Shown piece by piece: positions 56,627 through 64,000 of a stretch of 64,000 nt of DNA (position 1 is its first letter; each line of letters starts with the position of its first letter). Below the pieces are notes generated by a model, which saw only the letters and a program-made list of their open reading frames with translations, did no database searches and was not told the DNA's origin. The position numbers were made by a program, and so were the translations under genes. The DNA comes from Elymus sibiricus (Eukaryota > Streptophyta > Magnoliopsida > Poales > Poaceae), in the NCBI GenBank assembly GCA_039707655.1, contig CM077672.1:193854037-193918036 (forward strand), given 5' to 3'.

Positions 56627-57560
56627 TGTTGGGCCCATGGAACCCAGGGTATCCAGGCCCGTCTGCCTTTGGCCCAGGGCGCAACGCCTGGAGTGGGCCC
56701 GGCGGGCCGTCGCCACCAAGCGTCTCGCCAAGACCCCTCATGGGGCCCTGGCCTCCTGAGGCCCCCTCCTCAGGGAGTAGCAGGCAACGCTCAGCACCAC
56801 CATCAACGGCCTCGCGAGGTCCCCACACGAGGCGGCTTCCCGAGTGGCCTCACGAGGCGGCTTCCCGAGGTGGCCTCCCGAGGCCCCCTCCCGCAGGCGC
56901 TCGAGACGAAGGCCGTTCGGCATGTCGTGCGGTCTGGAGCCCATCACGTGGGTGACGCGCACGGCGACGAGCAGTAGCAGAGGCCGCGCCAGCAGGCACG
57001 GATGCAGATGGTTTCCTCTTTTGCGTTAGGGGAGCAGGGCCAGCTATCTGCTCTCCAAAGCAACCCCAAAGGTTGCCCGATCGGCGAAGGAAGACCAAGA
57101 TGGCGGGCGCGCAGGGCAGAGGTCATCACCGAGCCCACCGGCGCGTCATGGATCATGCTTTGGCAGGCGAAGACCACCTTTAGTCAGGATAGCCTGAGCG
57201 CCTGTCCCCTTTCAAAACCGCCAAGTGTGGCAACCCTTCCCGCCTAAGTTTCCAGGGGGAAGAGGACCAAGGCTGGCATAAAAAGGGGCAGTGCTGCCAC
57301 CTTGTAGGAGAGATCCGATCGTCTTCAACCTTGTACGCGAGAACTCTCTCACCCACAATAATCCCAACTACAAGCAGGAGTAGGGTCTTACACCGCAAGG
57401 TGGCCCGAACCTAGGTAAACCGTTGTGTCCTCGCCCCGTCCTACGCTAGCGCGTTCTCGTCGTAGTCTCGCCATAGCATAGCCGTGGTAGGAGACGAAGT
57501 AGTAGAACGAGCTCACCCCAGTGTTCGAACCTTTGGGTCCCCGGAGCCCGACTTCCGACA
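56627..57560 (+). repeat. 3' LTR of W (934 bp)
   Basis: TGTTGGGCCC...TTCCGACA, exactly the length of the 5' LTR with no indels between them. It is preceded by CGGGGACTAC, the polypurine tract. Differences from the 5' LTR are mainly C/T and G/A. Confidence 0.92.
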
Positions 57561-57565
57561 GAGAC

Positions 57566-57733
57566 AGCAGGGGAAGTCTTGGAGTATACGTCAAGTCTTC
57601 GACAGATGTAATCTTGTTCTTTCTTCTCACATGCGTCCTCCGGAGTCCATCTTGATAAGAATGAGGGCCCACTGGCCCAGCCCGAGGAATATGGGCCGAC
57701 TAGGTTGGTACCCCCTAGTCCAGGACACCGTCA
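57566..57733 (-). repeat. 5' LTR of X, second part
   Basis: It continues the X LTR after W, from AGCAGGGGAAGTC to GGACACCGTCA. The 5 bases before it (57561-57565) are the W target repeat. It matches 29033-29193 with about seven differences. Confidence 0.88.
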
Positions 57734-58342
57734 CCTGTGTCTGGCCAGGCAATGATGGATGCCGTCACACCGAGAGGGCCCTAAGAATATCTCTCCGTCG
57801 TTGTAGGAGCAAACCCCACTCTTTAGCGATCTAGTCCCTCGTCAAACTTTCTGATGAACTTGTAAGTTGTCATTATGATCACCATGTTATAGATGACGTT
57901 TGAGCAACCCCAAAGCCCATCGTACGGTAAGAAATGACTACGATACTCTCATGGTCTAAGGAACTAAATCACACGTTAACTCTTCGTGTTATAACAATTG
58001 ACTTGTGCCGATTATATCTCAAAGTATAACAAACAAGTTTGGGTCGATTCAATATGATCATTCTTCCAACGTCATATTCTCAAAGTTGTTTTAGGACTAT
58101 CATTACACTTAATGATATCCTAAGATCCAGAAAACATGATCACTAATAACACTTGAGCTAGTCTTAGAGGCAGGACTAGGAATCGTATTTTATCGTTTAT
58201 CATTCCACACGTGCATATGACTTTTCCACTGAATCGCATATTCCATGATCATAGCAGTTATAGCATAGAATATAATCTCTTAATTATAAACATGGAAATA
58301 TAATAATACAATATTATTACCTCTAGGGATGATTTTCCAACA
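57734..58342 (-). repeat. LTR of Copia A', right part
   Basis: It resumes the LTR left at 13947, with CCTGTGTCTGGCC against CCTATGTCTGGCC in copy A. It ends GATTTTCCAACA at 58342, the same junction with P DNA (GTTTCTCCCTC) as copy A at 8250/8251. Confidence 0.85.
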
Positions 58343-59319
58343 GTTTCTCCCTCAGATCGTATTTCTTCGAGGGTCGTGGGGGATCTACTCCGCCTCAGCG
58401 CCAAGGGGTTTCAAGGATATTATTTTTTCCATGGGTTGGCCTATCTCGGCCCCGGGGTGGACGGCCGAGCTGTTCGTCCCACTCGTGTTTGGATATTATG
58501 CTGTCCCCGCCCTCTCCATCGAGTTTTGGAAGCAAATTCTTTCAGGGGTAAGACTTGTTAGCCCCGGTTTCTCAAGCTTGTCCTCACGATCCTGGTCGGC
58601 CCTGAGGAGCTCGACCCATCTGTCGTTAAGCTGGTCCAGTTCGGATTTAAGCATCTGGGTCTTTTGCTTAATGCTCTTGGCCATGTTGGCCAATCGCCTA
58701 TGAAAATATTTGAGCTCAGGTGCCTCAAGGGGCTCCTCAATAACATCAAATTCATCGGGACCGAGGCTTCTATTCTCCTCGGACTAGGGATAATAATCGA
58801 CGTCCTCGGGGTCATTGTCATCCTCGTTGATTGGATCACTGTCGTCATTGTTGCTGGTGCTAGCATCATTATTGTCGTCCTGTGTGGCTTCATCAATGGC
58901 GGTATCATTGTTTCCGGTACGGCCGTTGTTCGCCTCGCCATTGCCAGTGCCTATATTATGTCGCCCCTTATGTCGGTGCTTGGGGGGTTTCCGCTTCCTC
59001 CTCCATCCTTGGGGTCATCCACCATGTAGACGTCGTAGGTGGAGGTAGCTTCCCACTTACCGGTATTGGTGATGGCGGGCGGTGAAGTGTAGTCTGGCAT
59101 CTCGCCAACATCTTCATCCATGTCGGCTGTCTCCTCGGAGGTGTATGCTAAAATGTCGGTTAACTCCTTGACAGTAGCAACTAGGTGGGTGGAGGGTGGG
59201 TTGAACATTCTAGCCTCTCCAGGCTTTTCCCAGATCTGATTGTAAACTAAGGTCTGGTCGTCCGAGATAGTGAGGCTCTTAATCCGAGATAACATCTCGT
59301 TCAGAAGCACCTTGTCGGC
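58343..59319 (-). pseudogene. P leader protein, copy 2
   Basis: The minus-strand frame 59310-58951 reads MLLNEMLSRIKSLTISDD, then TYDVYMVDDPKDGGGSGN, an acidic leader like that of X; further on (58693-58496) comes LKSELDQLNDRWVELLRAD, a short coiled coil. It is the better preserved of the two P copies. The upstream part of the protein lies beyond the Q LTR at 60697-61020. No enzymatic motif is seen. Confidence 0.55.
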
Positions 59320-60691
59320 CGATTTCTACTACACAACTTTATTCTTGTAGACTCTGTTGGGCCCCCAAGCGCAGAGTTTTGTAGGACAACAGCAAATTTC
59401 CCTCAAGTGGATGACCTAAGGTTTATCAATCCGTGGGGTGTAGGATGAAGATGGTCTCTCTAAAACAACCCTGCAATCAAATACAAGAAATCTCTTGTGT
59501 CCCCAACACACCCAATACAATGGTAAATTGTATAGGTGCACTAGTTCGGCGAAGAGATGGTGATACAAGTCTAGTATGGATAGTAGATATAGGTTTTTGT
59601 AATCTGAAATAATAAAAATAGAAAGATAGCAAGTGATAAAGTGAGCACAAATGGCATTGCAATGCTTGAAAACAAGTCCTAGGGTTCATACTTTCACTAG
59701 TGCAATCTCTCAACAGTACTAACATAATTAAATCATATAATAATCCCTCAAAGTGAGGCAAAGAATCACTCCTAAGTCTCAAGTCTTATCAGAGGAAGCA
59801 GGATGAAAACGTGTATCAACCTTTATGCCTAGATTACCCCAATGTCACAACAGGAATCCGCAAGTTGATTATCAAAACATACGTCAAGTGATCTCAATAG
59901 ATTACCCCATTGTCACCACGGGTATCCACAAGCAAGACATACATTAAGTGATCTCAAATCCAAAGTATTCAATCCGATAACAAAAAGATCTCAAAGAGTA
60001 ATACTCAATTCACCACAAAAGAGATAGAGGGGAAGAACTTCATATGATCCAACTATATTAACAAAGCTCATGATACATCAAGATCGTGCCAAATGAAGAA
60101 CATGAGAAAGAGAGAGAGATCAAACACATAGCTAGTGGTACATACCCTCAGCCCCGGGGGTGAACTACTCCCTCCTAGTCATGGAGGCAGCGTGGATGAT
60201 GAAGATGGCCTCCGGTGATGGCTTTCCCCCTCCGGCAAGGTGTCGGAAAAGGCCTCCAGATGAGATCGCTTTGGAACAGAGGCTTGCGGCAGCGGAAAAA
60301 CTCATCTAGGTTAACTTTCGGGGGTTTCTGAATATATTGGATTTTTTAGCGTTGGAATCACGCCAGGGGGAGTCCCGAGGGCCCCACAAGCTCAGGTGGC
60401 ATGCCCCCTGAGCTTGTGGGTCCCCTGGGCACCTTCTGGTCCTTCCTTGAAGCTTCCTGGATCACTTTGATTCCACAAAAAATCACCGCAAATTTTTATT
60501 GCATTTGGACTTCGTTTGGTATGGTTTTTCTGCGAAACAAAGAAATAGGCAAAAAAGCAGGAACTGGCACTGGGCACTAAGTTAATAGGTTAGTCCATAA
60601 AAATCATATAAAAGTGCACCAAAACCATGTAGAACTCATGTAAATATAGCACGAATACTTCATAAATTATAGATACATTGGAGACGTATCA
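59320..60691. repeat. Q': solo LTR (1372 bp)
   Basis: Aligned with 9228-10601 end to end. TCGGC lies at 59315-59319 and again at 60692-60696, giving a perfect TSD, and P sequence continues on both sides. The first bases are mutated (CGATT for TGATG). The lack of internal DNA here, against 10602-11584 in copy 1, means the two duplicates differ in their Q state. Confidence 0.85.
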
Positions 60692-60696
60692 TCGGC

Positions 60697-61020
60697 CTTG
60701 CCCATATCTTGACCATAGGTTGGGCTTAGCTGAAGTTTACCTGAGATCCCATCTGACGTGGCCTAGGGAATTTCGTCGGCCAAACTTGACGTCTAAACTG
60801 CCAGAGTAATGCTCGGCTCGGGACTTGAAGCTAGATCTGAGGTATGATCCGCGTCGTGGACCTGATTCGAGATCGAATCTGAGATTGGTACGAAGGCGTC
60901 AAAAGGATCTTCGGACTGGTCTGAGACCCAAACCGAAAACGAAAGCTCGCCGCGGGCGTCCGCAACGTACTCCAGATTTCCAAACCTGATGGTCTTGCCC
61001 GGAGCAAGATTTTTGACCTG
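60697..61020 (-). pseudogene. N-terminal part of the P leader protein
   Basis: The minus-strand frame, within an open stretch 61152-60793, reads LAPGKTIRFGNLEYVADARG and then FSVWVSDQSEDPFDAF and ADHTSDLASSPEP. It aligns with the X leader interrupted by Z (VTFGGLEYTA). It joins P copy 2 across the Q' solo LTR. Confidence 0.5.
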
Positions 61021-61348
61021 GCCAAGGTGGGCCGACCACGTCGGCTCCCCAGGATGGGCTGGGCCGACGACCCCCAAACAACCAACCAGTGGGCCACATT
61101 CGTCAGTCCCCATGAAGTATCCAAGATGGAATCTTCCGAAGACTTGACACAAACTTCAAGGCACAATATATTCCTCGGCATGTTTATCCCAGATGTAACC
61201 GGCCTAGTTGTAACCCTATGTACCCCGGCATCTATATAAGCCGAGGGGCTTATACCATAGAGGTAGATTCATTCACACATACGATCTCAAGGTAGATCAA
61301 CTTGTACTCTTTACCCCATCCACAATCAATATAACAAAGCAGGACGTA
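61021..61348 (+). repeat. Plus-oriented LTR fragment of an X-like family
   Basis: It holds a core promoter TCTATATAAGCCGAGG (TATA at 61233-61240), followed by a typical 5' leader (GATCTCAAGGTAGATCAAC, then AAAGCAGGACGTAGG). X LTRs have the same TATATAAGCCGA core, but on the minus strand, so this fragment faces the other way from the P leader beside it. The start is not defined. The end at about 61348 is fused to Copia DNA. Confidence 0.5.
61233..61240 (+). promoter_or_regulatory. TATA box in the X-like LTR fragment
   Basis: TATATAAG within CATCTATATAAGCCGAGG, a common plant LTR core promoter. The following 110 bases look like the transcribed R/U5 start. It is cut off from any downstream element by the Copia fusion. 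Confidence 0.5.
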
Positions 61349-61357
61349 GGCTCTATA

Positions 61358-62134
61358 ATGTATGCCTCAGCCATAGGCTCTATAATGTATGCCATGTTGT
61401 GTACCAGACCTGATGTGTGCCTAAAGGGTTATTTGAAGAGCAGTTTTTCAATGAAAGACCTGGGCGAAGCTGCTTACATATTGGGCATTAAAATCTATAG
61501 AGATAGATCAAGACGCCTAATAGGAGTTTTGCAAAGCACATACCTTGATAAGATTTTGAAGAAGTTCAAAATGGACCAGTCAAAGAAGGGGTTCTTGCCT
61601 GTCTTGCAAGGTGTAAAGTTGAGTAAGACTCAAAGCCCGACCACGGCAAAAGAAAGAGAAAGGATGAAAGTCGTCCCCTTTGCCTCTTCCATAGGCTCTA
61701 TAATGTATGCCATGCTATGTACCAGACCTGATGTGTGCCTTGCCATAAGTCTGGCAGGGAGGTACCAAAGTGATCCAGGAGTAGATCACTGGACAGCGAT
61801 CAAAAATATCCTTAAGTACCTAAGGAGGACTAAGGACATGTTTCTCATTTATGGAGGTGATGAAGAGCTCGCCGTAAAGGGTTACGTCGATGCTAGCTTC
61901 GACACTGATCCGAATGACTCAAAGTCTCAAACCGGATACGTATTTATTTTAAATGGTGTCGCAGTCAGTTGGAGTAGCTCCAAGCAGAGCGTAGTAGCAG
62001 CATCTACATGTGACATAGAGATTTGCAAAATACATACGGATCTGAATGTGGCAGACCCGTTGACAAAACCTCTTCCACGAGCAAAACATGATCAGCACCA
62101 GAACTCTGTGGGTGTTAGATACATTACGATGTAA
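61358..62134 (+). pseudogene. pol: Copia RT/RNase H fragment with a duplication and an in-frame deletion
   Basis: The open frame starts with a displaced copy of IGSIMYAMLCTRPDVCL, then KGYLKSSFSMKDLGEAAYIL (RT end), ILKKFKMDQSKKG, and the original copy of IGSIMYAMLCTRPDVCLAIS. RNase H follows: GYVDASFDTDPNDSKSQTGY, then VSWSSSKQSVVAASTC. Related Copia proteins continue with about 70 residues holding the later catalytic acids; here ASTC is joined directly to DIEICKIHTDLNVADPLTKPL. The frame is kept across both rearrangements, but the enzyme would be dead. It ends in the first bases of the LTR. Confidence 0.82.
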
Positions 62135-63854
62135 TATACCATAGAGGCAATAATAAAATGGTTATTATCATATTTCCTTGTTCATGATAAATGTTTATTA
62201 TTCATGCTAGAATTGTATTGGCCGGAAACTTAAATACATGTGTGAATACATAAACAACACCATGTCCCTGGTAAGCCACTACTAGACCAGCTCGTTGATC
62301 AAAGATGGTTAAGGTTTCCTGACCATAGACATGAGTTATCATTTGATAACGGGATCAAATCATTAGGATAATGATTTGATGGACAGACCCAACCGTAAGC
62401 TTAGAATCAGATCGTATCACTTAGTTTATTTGCTACAGCTTTCTTCATGTCAAGTATCTGTTCCTTAGACCATGAGATCATGCCACTCACGGACACCGAA
62501 GAAATGCCTTTTGTGCTATCAAACGTCACTTCGTAACTGGGTGATCATAAAGGTGCTCTACAGGTATCTCCGAAGGTGTGTGTTGAGTTGCATGGATCAA
62601 GACTGGGATTTGTCGCTCCATGTGACGGAGAGATATCTCTGGGCCCTCTCGGTAATACCACATCACAAGAAGCTTCATGTGACTAATGAGTTTAGTCACG
62701 AGATCTTGTATTATGGAACGAGTAAAAAGACTACCGGTAATGAGATTGAATTAGGTATGGAGATACCGACGATCGATTCTCGGGCAAGTAACATATCGCC
62801 GGATAAAGGGAATTGCATACAGGATTAACTGAATCCTCGACATCGTGGTTCAACCGATAAAGATCTTCGTTGGACATGTAGGAATCAATATGTGCATCCA
62901 GGTCCCGCTATTGGTTATTGACCGGAGAGGTGTCTCGGTCATGTCTGCATGTTTCTGAACTCGTAGGGTCGCACACTTAACGTTCGTAGTGCTAGGGTAG
63001 TATTGAGATATTAATAGTGCAAAATCCGAAGGTTGTTCAGAGTCCTGGATGGGATCTGGGACATCATGAGGAGCTCCGGAATGGTCCGGAGGTAAAGATT
63101 CATATATGGAAAGTTGTTGTCCGGGTTCTAGAAAAAGGTTCGGTTTTTTCGGTATTGTACCGGGAAGTTGCCGAAAGGTTTCGGAGGAGTCCGGAAGTCC
63201 ATGAAGGGTCACACCACGTCCCTTACGCCAGCATGGGCTGTAAGGGGGCGCCCTGGACTTATTGGGCCAGGCGCACCAGCCCCTACAAGGCCCATGCGCC
63301 TGGGGAGGGGAAACCCTAAAGGGGAGGGCCCTCCACTTGGCTTGGAGGGCACTCCTCCCCCTTTGGCCGCTGCCCCCTCCCTTGGAGGAGGGGCTAGGGC
63401 TGGCCGCCCACTCCCTCACCCCTATACATAGTGGGGAGGCGCATGGGGGGCAGCACCCCTTCTTCCTTGGTCGTTGCCTCTCCCAACTTCTCCCACCATC
63501 TCTCCGGTACGCGCTTGGCGAAGCCTTGCCGGAGTTCCGCTGCTACCACCACCACCACGTCGTCGTGCCGATCCCGATCTCATCTATGTCCTCCCCCTTG
63601 CTTGCTGGATCAAGAAGGAGAGGACGCCGTCGAGCTGAACATGTGCTAAACTCAGAGGTGTCGTCCATTCGACACTAGATCGGATTGGATCGTGATTGGA
63701 TCGCGAAGAGTACGCCTACATCAACCGTGTTACGTTACGCTTTTGGTCTACAAGGGTACATAGAAGATTCCCCTCTTGTTGATATGCATCTCCTAGATTA
63801 GATCTTGGTTGCTACGTAGGAAATTTTTTGATTTTCCTGCTAGGTTACCCATCA
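62130..63854 (+). repeat. 3' LTR of the Copia fragment (about 1725 bp)
   Basis: It starts TGTAATATACCATAGAGGC, aligned with the BARE/Angela-type TGTTGGAAATATGCCCTAGAGGC. It passes through characteristic stretches (ACAACACCATGTCCCTGG, GTGACGGAGAGATATCTCTG, CGGAATGGTCCGGAGGTAAA) and ends TTACCCATCA. The assignment uses remembered family features. No partner LTR is present. Confidence 0.75.
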
Positions 63855-64000
63855 GTCTTGCCCGGAGCAAGATTTTTGACCTGGCTGAGGTGGGCCGACC
63901 ACGTCCGCTCCTCGGGATGGGCTGGGCCGACGACCCCCGAACAACCAACCAGTGGGCCACATTCGTCAGGCCCCATGAAGTATCCAAGATGGAATCATCC
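63855..64000. repeat. Second copy of the P-leader/LTR junction DNA
   Basis: GTCTTGCCCGGAGCAAG and the bases that follow repeat 60992-61131 with few changes. The same junction between P leader and LTR is present in both copies, so it predates the duplication. It runs off the window edge. Confidence 0.75.

Larger units (their letters stand above)
45054..57560 (+). mobile_element. W: nearly complete Tat-lineage Gypsy element (12.5 kb)
   Basis: TGTCGGGCCC at 45054 to TTCCGACA at 57560, flanked by a perfect GAGAC duplication (45049-45053, 57561-57565). Both LTRs are 934 bp and differ at about 28 sites, four of them transversions. At a rate of 1.3e-8 per site per year this would be on the order of 1.2 million years; the rate is an assumption. 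Order: LTR, primer-binding site, gag-protease, RT, RNase H, archaeal-type RNase H, integrase, 4.6 kb 3' region with tandem repeats and an antisense gene, polypurine tract, LTR. The coding region lies in one frame with six TAG stops in pol. Confidence 0.92.
13948..57733 (-). mobile_element. X: Tat-like non-autonomous Gypsy element, host of Y, Z and W
   Basis: Its ends are TGTCGGTGTG at 13948 and ACACCGTCA at 57733, with TSD CCTAT (13943-13947) and CCTGT (57734-57738). With the nested insertions removed, X is about 9.4 kb. On the minus strand its order is 5' LTR (57733-57566 plus 45053-44733), primer-binding region, acidic leader, gag and protease (to 34484), 1.4 kb non-coding, an antisense accessory gene on the plus strand (29798-33077), a polypurine tract, and the 3' LTR (29193-28732 plus 13976-13948). 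RT, RNase H and integrase are absent. It presumably used enzymes from a related autonomous Tat element. The LTR copies differ by about 21 of 487 bases. Confidence 0.85.
61349..63854 (+). mobile_element. Rearranged 3' end of a BARE/Angela-like Copia element
   Basis: It contains the end of RT, a partly deleted RNase H and a 3' LTR, all on the plus strand; gag, protease and integrase are missing. The left junction carries a tandem copy of a 27-base stretch (AGGCTCTATAATGTATGCC plus eight bases). The right junction passes into DNA that also lies left of the element (60992-61131). I see no clean TSD. Confidence 0.7.

Noticed and set aside
1..64000. Host protein-coding genes, tRNA or rRNA genes
   Set aside because: Every longer frame was explained by a retroelement protein or its shadow. 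The only gene-like pieces (CpG-rich LTR block, upstream ORF of Y) occur inside elements.

Overview
The window is plant repeat DNA from a large grass genome, most likely a Triticeae species (wheat, barley, rye or Aegilops). I see no host gene, RNA gene or CRISPR array. The assignment rests on a BARE/Angela-type Copia LTR that starts TGTTGGAAATATTCCCTAGAGG on the minus strand, chromovirus and Tat-lineage Gypsy elements with grass-type termini, and LTRs nested inside LTRs. Nearly every base can be placed in an LTR retrotransposon or a relic of one. Element letters below (E1, A, P, Q, X, Y, Z, W, S) are mine.

Left flank, 1-13947. E1 (1-5307, minus) is a gag-only element with a 1.48 kb 5' LTR. Next is a composite unit: the leader and LTR of a minus-strand Copia element (A, 5308-8250), a leader/gag fragment of a Tat-like element (P, 8251-9227), then an LTR (Q, 9228-10601) with about 1 kb of its internal DNA. 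The same composite (A', P', Q') recurs from about 11660, but its Copia LTR is split by a 43.8 kb insertion and resumes at 57734.

Core, 13948-57733. X is a minus-strand, Tat-like, non-autonomous element with gag and protease only, plus an antisense accessory gene; its TSD is CCTAT/CCTGT. X hosts three further insertions. Y (13977-28729, minus) is a chromovirus with roughly 4 kb LTRs, sits in the left LTR of X, and carries a solo LTR (S, 22905-23696) in its leader. Z (37364-44513, plus) is a Tat-lineage element in the leader of X with most of gag deleted. W (45054-57560, plus) is a nearly complete Tat-lineage element in the right LTR of X, with a perfect GAGAC TSD and two 934 bp LTRs.

Right flank, 57734-64000. 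The second half of the A' LTR is followed by P', then by Q' as a solo LTR with a TCGGC TSD, more P leader, a plus-oriented X-like LTR fragment, and a rearranged Copia pol end with its 3' LTR (61349-63854). The last 146 bases repeat DNA from 60992 onward.

Working parts. Y has an intact gag-protease frame followed by a pol frame with six stops. W has an intact gag-protease frame, then pol in the same frame with six stops, all TAG, and lost integrase and RNase H residues. Z has an intact protease-RT frame but no capsid and a broken integrase. X and W carry long antisense genes with a domain like Pfam PF04195. The main points of interest are these antisense genes, an upstream ORF in Y that I think may be dsRNA-binding-like, palindrome-built insertions inside an RNase H domain, a clash between LTR ages and nesting order, and the tandem duplication of the composite. 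All identities and difference counts were made by eye.
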